Assembly: GCF_021654795.1 (NCBI RefSeq)
Contig: NZ_AP025344.1
Coordinates: forward strand, 2,480,501 to 2,544,500
Source of the DNA: Paenibacillus dendritiformis
GTDB taxonomy: Bacteria; Bacillota; Bacilli; Paenibacillales; Paenibacillaceae
Direction: 5' to 3'
DNA: 64,000 nucleotides
Within the stretch, counting starts at the first letter, position 1. The number at the start of each line of letters is the position of its first letter. Both the position numbers and the translations under genes were made by a program. The notes beneath the pieces were generated by a model. It did not search any database. It saw only the letters and a list, made by a program, of their open reading frames with translations, and was not told the origin of the DNA. Shown in pieces: positions 41,546 to 50,530 of this stretch.

Positions 41546-41806
41546 GTTGGATGGATCCGAAGCGCCCCTTGTTTCTAATGAACGGTATCCTGGAAGAACA
41601 AGAGCGCCAAATCCCCCTTTTTGCACCCAAGGAATCCCATCCCGGAAGTCAAGTAACCGCGCCTGCCTCTCATGTCCTTTTTCCCGATGAATCAGGAAAG
41701 TCCGGCGCAACTGTGCCCGGCATGCAGGCGGAACCGCGGAAAGCGGTCAGCGGATCTCCGATTGGCAAGGTCCCGGCCTTTTCGCCCATCGACTTTGTTT
41801 CCAACC
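41546..41806. other. intergenic region with no recognised gene
   Basis: An open frame of 95 codons starts at 41551 but has no ribosome site, an unconvincing composition, and runs into the promoter of the next gene. The segment CGCAACTGTGCCCGG (41706-41720) recalls a cobalamin-riboswitch core but lacks the rest. I see nothing firm. Confidence 0.35.
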
Positions 41807-41835
41807 TTGACAGCGTAGGAGGACGCCTTTATCAT
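41807..41835 (+). promoter_or_regulatory. promoter of the YciC/ZagA-type gene
   Basis: TTGACA (41807-41812), 17-bp spacer, TATCAT (41830-41835), placing transcription start inside the adjacent Zur box. Confidence 0.8.
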
Positions 41836-41839
41836 TAAA

Positions 41840-41854
41840 TCGTAATAATTACGA
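41840..41854 (+). promoter_or_regulatory. Zur box (zinc repressor operator)
   Basis: TCGTAAT-A-ATTACGA is a perfect 15-bp palindrome. With flanking AAA it is essentially the Bacillus subtilis Zur consensus (AAATCGTAATNATTACGATTT). It covers the expected +1 of the promoter at 41807, an ideal repressor position. Confidence 0.88.
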
Positions 41855-41876
41855 ATAAGGGAGAGCATGAATTTCT

Positions 41877-43109
41877 ATGGCAAATCAGACAAAGGCGCAA
41901 GGAGCGCTTCCCGGGGAACAAATTCCCGTTACCGTATTGAGCGGCTTCCTCGGCGCCGGCAAGACGACCGTATTGAATCATGTGCTGAATAACCGCCAAG
42001 GACTCAAGGTGGCGGTGATTGTCAACGATATGAGCGAGATTAATATTGACGCCGATCTGGTGAAATCGGGATCGAACCTGTCGCGGACCGAGGAGAAACT
42101 GGTGGAGATGTCGAACGGATGCATTTGCTGCACGCTCCGCGAAGATCTGCTGCGGGAGGTTGAGCGGCTGGCGAAGGAAGGGCGGTACGATTATATTTTG
42201 ATCGAATCGACCGGTATCTCCGAGCCTTTGCCCGTAGCGCAGACGCTGACGTATGCGGATGAAGCGCTGGGCATCGATCTTCCCTCGCTCGTCCGGCTCG
42301 ATTGCTTGGTCACGGTTGTCGACGCAAGCCGGTTCTGGCATGATTTCGCTTCGGGGGAATCGCTGCTCGATCGGGAGCAGCAGGCGGGGGAGGAGGACAA
42401 CCGCAGCGTTGTCGATCTCCTCATCGATCAGATAGAATGCAGCAACGTGCTGCTGCTGAACAAATGCGACTCGGTGGCGGTAGAGGAACTGAAGAAGCTC
42501 GAAGGCGTGCTGCGGGAGCTGCAGCCGGAGGCGCGCATTATTCGCACCGTGAACGGCCAGGTTGATCCGAAGCAGATTCTGAACACGGGCATGTTCGACT
42601 TCGAGAGCGCGAGCCATACCGCCGCCTGGATCGCGGAGCGCGAACTCGAAGCCCATACTCCGGAGACCGAGGAGTACGGTATCACCTCTTTTGTATACCG
42701 GCGTCAGCAACCGTTCCATCCGGATCGGCTGTACCGGTTCATGAATGACTGGCCGGAAGAAATCATCCGGGCCAAAGGCATGCTCTGGCTTGCCCCGGCA
42801 TCGGACATCGCCGTGAGCCTGAGTCAGGCCGGACATTCCATCCAGATCGGGCCGGCCGGCTATTGGCTCGCTGCCGCAGCGCCGGAAGAGAGGGAGATGG
42901 TTCTGGAGGAGGAGCCGGATATGCGACAGCGCTGGCATGCGCAATGGGGGGATCGGATGAATGAGCTGGTGCTGATCGGCATGAATCCGGATCGCTCCCG
43001 GATTGAGCGCGGGCTGGATGAATGTCTGCTGACCGCTGCCGAGATGAAGCAGGATTGGTCGGCGTTCGTTAATCCGCTGGCCTGGGTTACCGCCGGATTG
43101 GACGCGTAG
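41877..43109 (+). CDS. yciC: COG0523 zinc metallochaperone GTPase (YciC/ZagA-type)
   Basis: A 410-residue CobW/COG0523 GTPase. Walker A is GFLGAGKTT (23-31), the metal-binding CxCC motif is GCICC (Cys82, Cys84, Cys85), ESTGISEPLPVAQT is the family block after Walker B, NKCD gives base specificity, and a C-terminal CobW_C domain follows (GITSFVYRRQQPFHPDRLYR). YciC/ZagA proteins deliver Zn2+ to enzymes such as folate-pathway GTP cyclohydrolase under zinc starvation. The Zur box overlapping its promoter supports that assignment. The only slightly weak point is the 12-base spacing between GGGAG and the ATG. Confidence 0.92.
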   Translation: MANQTKAQGALPGEQIPVTVLSGFLGAGKTTVLNHVLNNRQGLKVAVIVNDMSEINIDADLVKSGSNLSRTEEKLVEMSNGCICCTLREDLLREVERLAKEGRYDYILIESTGISEPLPVAQTLTYADEALGIDLPSLVRLDCLVTVVDASRFWHDFASGESLLDREQQAGEEDNRSVVDLLIDQIECSNVLLLNKCDSVAVEELKKLEGVLRELQPEARIIRTVNGQVDPKQILNTGMFDFESASHTAAWIAERELEAHTPETEEYGITSFVYRRQQPFHPDRLYRFMNDWPEEIIRAKGMLWLAPASDIAVSLSQAGHSIQIGPAGYWLAAAAPEEREMVLEEEPDMRQRWHAQWGDRMNELVLIGMNPDRSRIERGLDECLLTAAEMKQDWSAFVNPLAWVTAGLDA

Positions 43110-43483
43110 GGCGGTCGTTGGCCTGCCGCAGCCTGCTCGGGCGGTTCAGGCAGGCACAGGCGTGTCTGTCACCTTGAACCGGTTGAACGGGCTCCTGCAC
43201 AAGATTCGCGGTATCGGCTTCGAGGCTGAGTATGGCCCGGCTCGGGAAGGCGATATGAAGCATAGTTGTATGGATAACCGGCTTGCATGGGAGCCGTTGC
43301 CGTGGCGGCCGAGCCGAAGTCTGGGGGAAGGCGTGCTGGAAAATGTACCGCGACGAGGCGACAGGGAAGCCGGACGCCTGACTTTTTTCGGGAATACAAT
43401 TCAAAAGCGGGATACCTGTACCTCTCAACAGATGCCGCTCCGTCATAGAATAAATGGACAATACACCAAAGGGATGGAGAAAG
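43110..43483. other. intergenic region without recognised gene
   Basis: GC-rich, with overlapping open frames on both strands that lack ribosome sites and any recognisable domain. It contains the unassigned upstream region of the glycosyltransferase gene. Confidence 0.35.
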
Positions 43484-44728
43484 ATGAAAATCCTGATCGC
43501 GAGCTATTGGGGGATTCCGGGCGCAGGCGGAATAACTGCCTATGCCGAACAGTTGAAGACGGGATTGCAGCGCCAAGGCCATGAGGTCGATTTTCTGTGC
43601 CCAACCCCGAACGAGAACGGATACGGCATTTATCCCCGCAACCGGGTATTGGAAAAAGAGAAGCTTCTTCCTTTTATCGCCGCGCAGTCCACCCCATACT
43701 TCGATCATCATTTGCCCGGATTGGATCCGTGGATACGGCAATGTGAGATGGAGCGGTACGGGTTTGAACTGGCTGCCCAGCATCTGGATATAAGCGAGTA
43801 CGATGTCATTCATGCGCAGGATGTCGTCACCGCCTATGCTCTCTCGCGTATCAAGCCGCCGGCAATGCCTCTTGTAGCGACGATTCACGAATGCCTCGCC
43901 TTGGAGCGGTTACGGACTCTGAGGGCGATGGGGCTGGAGGCGCCCGAGCGCTGTTCAGCGCTATGGACATACTTGGTCCTGAGGGAGCGGCTGGGCGCAT
44001 CCTGCTCGCGATTGACGATCATGTCTACCCGCTGGCTGCAGGATCTGATGATTCGGAAATTCGGGGTGCATCCGGACCGGCTGATCGTCTCTCCGAGCGG
44101 AATGGACGTCGAAGCCTTCGTCCGCCAGATGGAAGCGCCTACGGACTGGACTCCCCCTCAAGGGAAGAAGGTGATCATCTGTCCGGCCAGGTTCAATGGC
44201 GACAAGGGACATGTCTTTTTGCTGCAAGCTCTGCATTCGCTGAAGGAGGTTCGCCAAGACTGGGTCTGTTGGCTGGTGGGAGACGGAGAGGCCGAAGCGG
44301 AGCTCCGGGACATGACGGCGTCGCTCGGCCTGGGGGAGCATGTTGTCTTCCTCGGCAGGCGCCAGGATGTTGCCGCGCTGATAAGGAAGTCGGATCTGTT
44401 CGTCCTTCCCGGCATTCAGGATAATCAACCTTGCGCGGTCATGGAGGCGCAGGTGGCCGGCAAACTGGTCATCGTATCGAATGGGGGCGGGATTCCGGAG
44501 ATGGTCCGGCATGGTGTGACCGGCCTCGTCTTCGAAGCGGGACGCAGCGAACAGCTTCTGCATCATCTGCAATTGGGACTCGATAATGAGTCCTTCCGGC
44601 TGCAAGCGGGCGCGCAAGCTCAGGCTTGGGGACGGACGCATTGGTCGCTCGAGGCCATGACCGGACGGGTCCTCGATATCTATTACAGCGCTGCCGGAAT
44701 GGAAGAAGAGGTTCGACCTCTTCGGTAA
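43484..44728 (+). CDS. glycosyltransferase family 4 protein
   Basis: A 414-residue GT-B glycosyltransferase. The N-terminal acceptor lobe starts ILIASYWGIPGAGGITAYAE, and the C-terminal GT4 donor lobe has VIICPARFNGDKGHVFLLQA, WLVGDGEAEAELR, VVFLGRRQDVAALIRKSDLF and the EX7E region (AVMEAQVAGKLVIVSNGGGI with PEMV, then GLVFEAG). It transfers a nucleotide-activated sugar, probably to a cell-surface polymer or spore component; donor and acceptor are unknown. The ATG at 43484 follows AAAGGGATGGAG. An Arg-rich unknown gene follows after 32 bp and may be co-transcribed. Confidence 0.9.
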   Translation: MKILIASYWGIPGAGGITAYAEQLKTGLQRQGHEVDFLCPTPNENGYGIYPRNRVLEKEKLLPFIAAQSTPYFDHHLPGLDPWIRQCEMERYGFELAAQHLDISEYDVIHAQDVVTAYALSRIKPPAMPLVATIHECLALERLRTLRAMGLEAPERCSALWTYLVLRERLGASCSRLTIMSTRWLQDLMIRKFGVHPDRLIVSPSGMDVEAFVRQMEAPTDWTPPQGKKVIICPARFNGDKGHVFLLQALHSLKEVRQDWVCWLVGDGEAEAELRDMTASLGLGEHVVFLGRRQDVAALIRKSDLFVLPGIQDNQPCAVMEAQVAGKLVIVSNGGGIPEMVRHGVTGLVFEAGRSEQLLHHLQLGLDNESFRLQAGAQAQAWGRTHWSLEAMTGRVLDIYYSAAGMEEEVRPLR

Positions 44729-44760
44729 GATGTTCAGAATGATGGATGGAGGTGCCGTTT

Positions 44761-45330
44761 ATGGCGAGGCTGACACGTACAATCGGGCGGCCGGCCGCCG
44801 GGGGCGCCCGTCCGAGGAAGGCGGCGGGGAAGAAAAGGCTGGCGCTGCGAGCAGGCGCCAGGCGGAGGCTGCGCCGCCAGACCCGACGCGCGCCAGGCCA
44901 ACGCGGCTGGCGTCGGGCCTTGGGGAAGCGGGTGGAGCGAAGAGATCGTCTAATCCAGCCATTGGACAGCGGATCGCCCGCGGCGGAGGCGGATGCTTCG
45001 CACCGGGAGGAAGCCTTGACGACGCCGCTGCCTTCGCCGGCGGACGAAGTCCCGCCGCCGGCTCCCGGCATGGCGTATGCCGCCGAGGCCCCGAATCCGG
45101 AGGAGATTCCTCATCCGCCGCCGCCGGAACCTGCCCAGGCCGCTGCGGAGCAAGTGCCGGATGACATATTGTGGCGACGGATCCTAAGCCGAGTGCCGGC
45201 CAGCTACTCGATGCCCGACGGGGTTATCGTAGAAGCGCTGCAGCGTGCGCATTGGGCCGCTGCCGTGCCCGTCAAGGAAGGCTGGCCGAAGTTGTGGCGC
45301 CGGGGCCCGCTCCGTTATAATGTTACGTAG
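44761..45330 (+). CDS. Arg-rich/Pro-rich protein of unknown function
   Basis: A 189-residue protein: a strongly basic N-terminal third (many Arg and Lys, e.g. RRLRRQTRRAPGQRGWRRAL), a Pro/Ala/Glu-rich acidic middle, and a more ordered C-terminal 50 residues (DDILWRRILSRVPASYSMPD, then VIVEALQRAHWAAAVPVKEG). GGAGGTG lies six bases before the ATG at 44761. Basic plus Pro-rich composition recalls spore-coat or nucleic-acid-binding proteins, but no family is recognised. The very GC-rich codon use could also inflate an ORF, so existence is moderately certain. Confidence 0.55.
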   Translation: MARLTRTIGRPAAGGARPRKAAGKKRLALRAGARRRLRRQTRRAPGQRGWRRALGKRVERRDRLIQPLDSGSPAAEADASHREEALTTPLPSPADEVPPPAPGMAYAAEAPNPEEIPHPPPPEPAQAAAEQVPDDILWRRILSRVPASYSMPDGVIVEALQRAHWAAAVPVKEGWPKLWRRGPLRYNVT

Positions 45331-45361
45331 TCGTATATGACTGGAACAGGAGCTGAACGGC

Positions 45362-46072
45362 GTGACACATACTGTCGGATTTATTTATGCGCATCCGGAC
45401 GACGAGACGTTCGGATGCGCCTGCCTGATCCGCTCCCTGGCGAATCAGGGCGTACCCGCCGCTTTGCTGACGGCCACGAGCGGAGAGGCGGGGAAGACCG
45501 GCCGCCTTGGCCCGATGAGCCGGGAAGAGCTGGCAGCGCGGCGGGAGCGGGAACTGGCTGCGGCCGGCGCGATTATGGGCTTGGCGGACATTGAGCTGCT
45601 GCGCTATCCGGACGGACATTTGTCATCCGTCCCGCGGAGCGAGCTGGTGGCGAAGATCGCGGCGTTCCTCAATCGGCGCCGCATTGCGGTCGTTATCACC
45701 TTTCCCGAGGACGGAATCAGCGGGCATCCGGATCATGTCGCCATCCATCATGCCGTCAACGAGGCGGTATGGAGCGGGAACTGCCCGCATGTGCAGAAGC
45801 TGTACTACAATATGCCGCTGACGATTCCCGCAGCGGAGACGGATTCGGTGATCAGGCTGGAGGCTGCCCCCTTTTGGGAGATGAAGGCCGCAGCGCTGCG
45901 CGCCCATGAATCCCAAATCCTGTCCATTGAACGCGTATTCGGCGACCTGCAGACATTGCCATCCGATGAACGGATGCGCGGGGAAGCGTTCGCGCTCGTG
46001 TGGAAGCGGGGCGTCTATCGCCCGGCCGTTCGGGAGCATGCGGTGCTGGACGGCTTACATAAAGATACCTAG
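45362..46072 (+). CDS. PIG-L family deacetylase (BshB-like)
   Basis: A 236-residue PIG-L/LmbE zinc deacetylase. The metal motif AHPDDE is at 10-15, with the later HPDH and a DGHLSS region typical of the family. Members remove N-acetyl from GlcNAc-linked substrates such as GlcNAc-malate (BshB, bacillithiol synthesis). A fosB gene in the same window makes bacillithiol relevant, but sequence alone does not separate BshB1, BshB2 and other PIG-L enzymes. GTG start behind AGGAGCTGAACGGC. A terminator follows. Confidence 0.85.
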   Translation: MTHTVGFIYAHPDDETFGCACLIRSLANQGVPAALLTATSGEAGKTGRLGPMSREELAARRERELAAAGAIMGLADIELLRYPDGHLSSVPRSELVAKIAAFLNRRRIAVVITFPEDGISGHPDHVAIHHAVNEAVWSGNCPHVQKLYYNMPLTIPAAETDSVIRLEAAPFWEMKAAALRAHESQILSIERVFGDLQTLPSDERMRGEAFALVWKRGVYRPAVREHAVLDGLHKDT

Positions 46073-46108
46073 CTTAACCTAGCTTGGGAACGAGCACTGC
46101 GGCATTGC

Positions 46109-46148
46109 GCACTCCTTGGATTTAGCCGAGGGGTGTCTTTCTTTTTTT
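46109..46148 (+). terminator. rho-independent terminator
   Basis: ACTCCTTGG (46109-46117) pairs with CCGAGGGGT (two G-U pairs), followed by TTTCTTTTTTT. Confidence 0.65.
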
Positions 46149-46244
46149 CAGGGGATTGGCTCAATTTGTGACCGTTTTGTGATACCATCGTAGTCAGGAT
46201 AGATTGGATATTCTATTTTATGGGCAAAAAGGAGAGTTGATCGC

Positions 46245-48044
46245 ATGCAAGCAAGACCGAAGCGTTCCGAAGTGCCGATCGAGGCGACCTGGAATTTGAG
46301 CGACCTGTACTCAAGTCAGGAAGCCTGGAAGGAAGAACTGATGCAGATACAAAAGGATGTGGCGGAGGTCATCCGCTATGAAGGCAAGCTGGGCGAGAGC
46401 GCAGCCACGCTGCTCGCCTGTCTCGAGGCGCGGGACGCGCTGATTGTACGGATGTCACGGGCCAATACATATGCGCATTTGCAGCAATCCGGTGACGGAA
46501 CGGATCCGGTCAACCAGGCGAACTCCAGCATTGCCGGCGATGTGCTCTCGCAAGTCAATTCGCAGCTATCCTTTATCTCGTCCGAGATTCTGGCGCTGCC
46601 GGACGGCACGGTGGAGCGGTACCTGGAGGAAGAGACGAAGCTCGCCATCTACCGCAAAGGGCTGACCGATCTGCTCGAGACGAAGCCGCATCGCCTGTCT
46701 GCGGAGACGGAAGCCGCTTTCGCTTCGCTGGGCGAACTGTTCGGCGCCCCGTACCGCATCTATCTGCGGAGCAAGCTGTCGGACATGTCATTCGCTGACG
46801 TGGAGGCAGGAGACGGAACGAAGTGGCCGGTCTCGTTCGCCCTGTACGAAGGCAAATATGAAATGTCTCCCGACCCTGCGCTGCGCCATGCCGCGTACGC
46901 ATCCTTCTCGGAGACGCTCAAAGCGTACCGGCATACGTTCGCGCAGACGTACGCGACGGAAGTGAAGAAGCAGGTCGTCCTGTCCCGCCTGCGCAAATAT
47001 AACTCCGTAACAGAGATGCTGCTGCAGCCGCAGGAAGTGACGCTAGAGATGTACCATCATATTTTGGACATTATCCAGGAGCAATTAGCGCCCCATATGC
47101 GCCGCTACGCCAAGCTGAAGCAGCGCGAGCTCGGGCTTGACAAGATGATGTTCTGCGATCTGAAGGCGCCGCTCGATCCGGAATATAATCCGCACATCTC
47201 GATCGAAGAGGCGGGGAAGCTGATTGCGGAATCGCTCGAGGTGCTCGGTCCGGAATACGGCCAGATTATACAAGATGCGCTGAACAATCGCTGGATTGAT
47301 TACGCCGACAATGTCGGTAAATCGACCGGCGCGTTCTGTTCGTCGCCGTATGGAGCCCATCCGTACATTCTCATCTCCTGGGCGGACAACATGCGCGGGG
47401 CGTTCACGCTGGCGCATGAATTGGGCCATGCCGGCCACTTCGCGCTTGCCGGCCGCTACCAGCCGTATGCAACCTACCGCCCGGCGATGTACTTCATCGA
47501 AGCGCCGTCGACGATGAACGAGATGCTGCTGGCCCAGCATATCATGAAGCAATCGTCCGACAACCGGATGAAGAGATGGGTGATTCAGCAGCTGCTGAGC
47601 ACGTATTACCATAACTTTGTCACGCATCTGCTCGAAGGCGAGATGCAGCGCCGCGTATATGATCTCGCTTCCGCCAATGAGCCGCTGACCGCGAAGACGC
47701 TGTCCGAGCAAAAAGGCGCCGTTCTCGCCAAGTTCTGGGGCGACGCCGTCGAACTGGATGAGGGGGCACATCTGACGTGGATGCGCCAACCGCATTACTA
47801 CATGGGCCTGTATCCGTACACGTACTCCGCAGGCTTGACGGTGTCCACGGCCGCCGCGCGGATGATTCAGGAGGAAGGCCAGCCGGCCGTCGATCGCTGG
47901 CTTCAGGCGCTCAAGGCAGGCGGCACGTTGAAGCCGCTCGACCTTATCAAGATTACCGGCGTGGACATGTCCGGCCCGGCTGCGATTGAGGATGCCGTCG
48001 CTTATGTCGGCTCGCTCGTCGATGAGCTGGAGAGATTGTCTTAA
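46245..48044 (+). CDS. pepF: oligoendopeptidase F
   Basis: A 599-residue M3B zinc peptidase that cleaves oligopeptides in the cytoplasm. The zinc motif HELGH (His391, Glu392, His395) sits in FTLAHELGHAGHFAL, with the third ligand Glu in FIEAPSTMNEMLL. N-terminal PIEATWNLSDLY and C-terminal MRQPHYYMGLYPYTYSAGL are PepF hallmarks. Full length. The ATG follows AAGGAGAGTTGATCGC. Flanked by terminator-like hairpins, so probably monocistronic. Confidence 0.95.
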   Translation: MQARPKRSEVPIEATWNLSDLYSSQEAWKEELMQIQKDVAEVIRYEGKLGESAATLLACLEARDALIVRMSRANTYAHLQQSGDGTDPVNQANSSIAGDVLSQVNSQLSFISSEILALPDGTVERYLEEETKLAIYRKGLTDLLETKPHRLSAETEAAFASLGELFGAPYRIYLRSKLSDMSFADVEAGDGTKWPVSFALYEGKYEMSPDPALRHAAYASFSETLKAYRHTFAQTYATEVKKQVVLSRLRKYNSVTEMLLQPQEVTLEMYHHILDIIQEQLAPHMRRYAKLKQRELGLDKMMFCDLKAPLDPEYNPHISIEEAGKLIAESLEVLGPEYGQIIQDALNNRWIDYADNVGKSTGAFCSSPYGAHPYILISWADNMRGAFTLAHELGHAGHFALAGRYQPYATYRPAMYFIEAPSTMNEMLLAQHIMKQSSDNRMKRWVIQQLLSTYYHNFVTHLLEGEMQRRVYDLASANEPLTAKTLSEQKGAVLAKFWGDAVELDEGAHLTWMRQPHYYMGLYPYTYSAGLTVSTAAARMIQEEGQPAVDRWLQALKAGGTLKPLDLIKITGVDMSGPAAIEDAVAYVGSLVDELERLS

Positions 48045-48061
48045 TCGAATCAGAGATGAAC

Positions 48062-48100
48062 AGAAGCGATGTCTCCCGGCAAGCGGGGGATATCGCTGCT
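48062..48100 (+). terminator. hairpin after pepF
   Basis: AAGCGATGTCTCCCGG and the GGGGGATATCGCT arm pair around a CAAGC loop with small mismatches; there is no long T-run. Confidence 0.5.
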
Positions 48101-48270
48101 TATTGACCGGATATACAGCCCGATCCGGTTCATGATGCAGCATCGAGGCCTTATGCGTGCATCCTGCATCGTGGGCAGAACTTGCTTCCCGCTATTGATT
48201 TGCCTCGCCGTATAAGTGTACATTAGAACAATGGACAAGTATCAGGATGTGAGACAAGGAGGAAGACAAC

Positions 48271-49350
48271 ATGGCAGAACGTATGCTTGTTTTTGTCGGT
48301 TCCTATGCAGACGGCTCCGGCAGCGGGGTTTATGTGTACGAGTTCGACGAACGGAATGAATCGCTGACATTGACGGATGAAGTGTCCGGCCTTCGCAATC
48401 CAACCTTCGTTAATCTGGATGCGGCAGGCCGGCGTTTATATTCGATCGTGGAAGGTACGAACGAGGCCGGAGGCAAGACAGGGGAAGCCGCCGCTTTTGC
48501 CGTCGATCCGGCGGCAGGCAAGCTGGAACTGTTGAACCGCTCCTTCACGGTCGATGCGCCGACCTGTCATATTCAGCGCGATTCCGGGAGCAGCTATATC
48601 GTAGTGGCGAGCTATCATGGCGGACGGATAGCGTTGGTTGCGCTGACAGCCGACGGCCGCATCGGAGAACAGCTGGATGTTCAGCAGCATGAAGGACACG
48701 GTCCGAATGCCGAGCGGCAGGAGAAGCCGCATCCGCACTCCGCCTTTTTCAGCCCGGACGAACGCTATCTGTTCGTGCCGGACTTGGGGATCGATCGGAT
48801 TCGGGCCTATACGATCGACAAGGAGCGCGGGAAGCTGCAGTTCTATGGCGAGACAGCCTCCCGACCGGGAGCGGGCCCGCGCCATATGACATTTCATCCG
48901 AACGGGAAGATCGCTTTTGTCATCAATGAGCTGGACTCTTCGATTACGTCCTATCATTATGATGCGGAGCAAGGAGCGCTGCAGGCGATTGCAACGGTTC
49001 CAACGCTTCCTTCCGGTTTTGCCGGGGAGAACACGTGCGCGGAGATTGCGGTCTCGGAAGACGGGAATTATCTGTACGGCTCGAACCGCGGTCACGACAG
49101 CATCGCCGTCTATGCGATCGACGCGGCGGCCGGCACCTTGTCGCTAGTGGAGCATGTCTCCGTGGAAGGGGAGCATCCGCGTCATTTCGCGCTTACGCCG
49201 GGCGGCCGTTATCTTATCGCGGCGAACCGGGATACGAACAATCTCGTTCTGTTCCGCGTGGACAAGGCGAGCGGCAAGCTGACACCTACCGGGAAGACCG
49301 TCGAGGTCGCGAAGCCGGTCTGCGTCAAGCCGGCCTATTTCACGATATAA
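48271..49350 (+). CDS. lactonase family protein (6-phosphogluconolactonase/YkgB-like)
   Basis: A 359-residue seven-bladed beta-propeller of the Pgl/YkgB lactonase family, which hydrolyses 6-phosphogluconolactone or related sugar lactones. Family features: MLVFVGSYADGSGSGVYVYE, repeated blade motifs, HPHSAFFSPDERYLFVPDLG, GAGPRHMTFHPNGK, and the C-terminal HPRHFALTPGGRYLIAANRD. No signal peptide, so cytoplasmic. AAGGAGG lies upstream. It is convergent with the cyclophilin gene across a shared hairpin. Confidence 0.9.
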   Translation: MAERMLVFVGSYADGSGSGVYVYEFDERNESLTLTDEVSGLRNPTFVNLDAAGRRLYSIVEGTNEAGGKTGEAAAFAVDPAAGKLELLNRSFTVDAPTCHIQRDSGSSYIVVASYHGGRIALVALTADGRIGEQLDVQQHEGHGPNAERQEKPHPHSAFFSPDERYLFVPDLGIDRIRAYTIDKERGKLQFYGETASRPGAGPRHMTFHPNGKIAFVINELDSSITSYHYDAEQGALQAIATVPTLPSGFAGENTCAEIAVSEDGNYLYGSNRGHDSIAVYAIDAAAGTLSLVEHVSVEGEHPRHFALTPGGRYLIAANRDTNNLVLFRVDKASGKLTPTGKTVEVAKPVCVKPAYFTI

Positions 49351-49370
49351 TCAGACAGAACTCACGACAC

Positions 49371-49402
49371 AGAACCCCCGCCGAATGTCCAGCAGGGGTT
49401 CT
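49371..49402. terminator. hairpin terminator between convergent genes
   Basis: AGAACCCC (49371-49378) pairs with GGGGTTCT (49395-49402). It serves the lactonase and cyclophilin genes. Confidence 0.65.
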
Positions 49403-49417
49403 TGCGCGTGCTTGTGC

Positions 49418-50059
49418 TTATTTCCTTTCCGGTTCCTTGCTCGTCTCCGGCTCCTTATACTCAACGCCGAATGTATCTACCGTGATTTTCTTGATCTTTT
49501 GCTCTTCCACCGGGCGGTCATTCGCACCCCGCTTCGCGTTGGCAATCTCATGCACTGTCTCGATTCCGGAAGTCACTTTGCCGAAAGCGGCATATTGACC
49601 GTCCAGATGGGGCGCATTCGCGTCCATAATGAAGAATTGAGAGCCCGCCGAATCGGGCTCTTCGGAACGGGCCATCGAGATAACCCCTTCCGTATGCTTC
49701 AACTCGTTGGTTACGCCGTTCGAAGAAAATTCGCCCTTGATGCTATAACCTGGGCCACCTAATCCGGTTCCTTCCGGATCGCCGCCCTGGATCATGAAGC
49801 CGGGAATGACCCGATGGAAAATGAGTCCGTCATAAAATCCTTTGTTGACCAGCGAGATGAAGTTGTTGACGGTGTTCGGAGCGGTGTCCGGATATAATTC
49901 CACTTCGATCTTTTTGCCGCTCTCCATCTCGATCGTGACAAGCGGATGCTTGGCGTTGTCCGCGCCGCTCGCATTGCCGCAGCCCGCGACGACCAACATG
50001 GCAGCCATGAGCAGGACCACGAGGGACAGGCCTGTGCGCTGTCTGTTACTTCGTCTCAT
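49418..50059 (-). CDS. peptidyl-prolyl cis-trans isomerase, cyclophilin lipoprotein
   Basis: A 213-residue lipoprotein: signal ending in a lipobox (MLVVAGC), then a cyclophilin domain. Cyclophilin motifs are IIEVEL-type KIEVELYPDTAPNTVNNFI, FHRVIPGFMIQGGDPEGTG, and SEEPDSAGSQFFI with its QFF core. It catalyses proline isomerisation on the outer face of the membrane, helping exported proteins fold. Full length with a charged C-terminal tail. Monocistronic. Confidence 0.92.
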   Translation of the reverse strand: MRRSNRQRTGLSLVVLLMAAMLVVAGCGNASGADNAKHPLVTIEMESGKKIEVELYPDTAPNTVNNFISLVNKGFYDGLIFHRVIPGFMIQGGDPEGTGLGGPGYSIKGEFSSNGVTNELKHTEGVISMARSEEPDSAGSQFFIMDANAPHLDGQYAAFGKVTSGIETVHEIANAKRGANDRPVEEQKIKKITVDTFGVEYKEPETSKEPERK

Positions 50060-50099
50060 GCATTCATTCCTCCTACCTCTTACTTAGAAAATATCTCAT

Positions 50100-50530
50100 A
50101 CGTTTACAGTATGCCATCGAATGGGGACAAGAGCAAACAGTCGTTCCGGCAGTCCGTGCCGTTAAAGCGGTAACGTTGTTCTTCTATCCTGGTTATCGTA
50201 TCCGAGGGCGGTTCCCGGCCTGCTTGAATGGCCAGCATGTTCGCGGGCTGGCTTGAGGCGCGGACGGTCTTGCTGCGTTGGCGGACAGGCAAGCCGTCTC
50301 CAGACGGGGTGATCCAGACCGGGAAGTACACACTGATTGAGTAAACGATGCAGACGGGATACCCCCAGGGAGCGGATAAGAAGGATCTCATCGTGAAATG
50401 GCGGTTATGTCGAGAAGAGAGAAGTGGTTTTACATCCCTTTTGTCCACTCTCCCTTCGGCTCAGTTAGCCCCTTGCAGAAAGGAGAACTTGGAAGGACAG
50501 AGACACCTATCGCTTAACGCTGAGTTAAGG
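50100..50530. other. intergenic region upstream of the 50-bp repeat array
   Basis: No recognised gene. A minus-strand open frame (50104-50448, 114 codons) includes SVYFPVWITPSGDGLPVRQR but has no ribosome site or family. The cyclophilin promoter must lie at the left end. Confidence 0.35.

Noticed and set aside
41660..41800. Possible cobalamin riboswitch upstream of the COG0523 gene
   Set aside because: Only CGCAACTGT resembles the B12 core; the other conserved blocks are missing, and the gene has a Zur operator instead.
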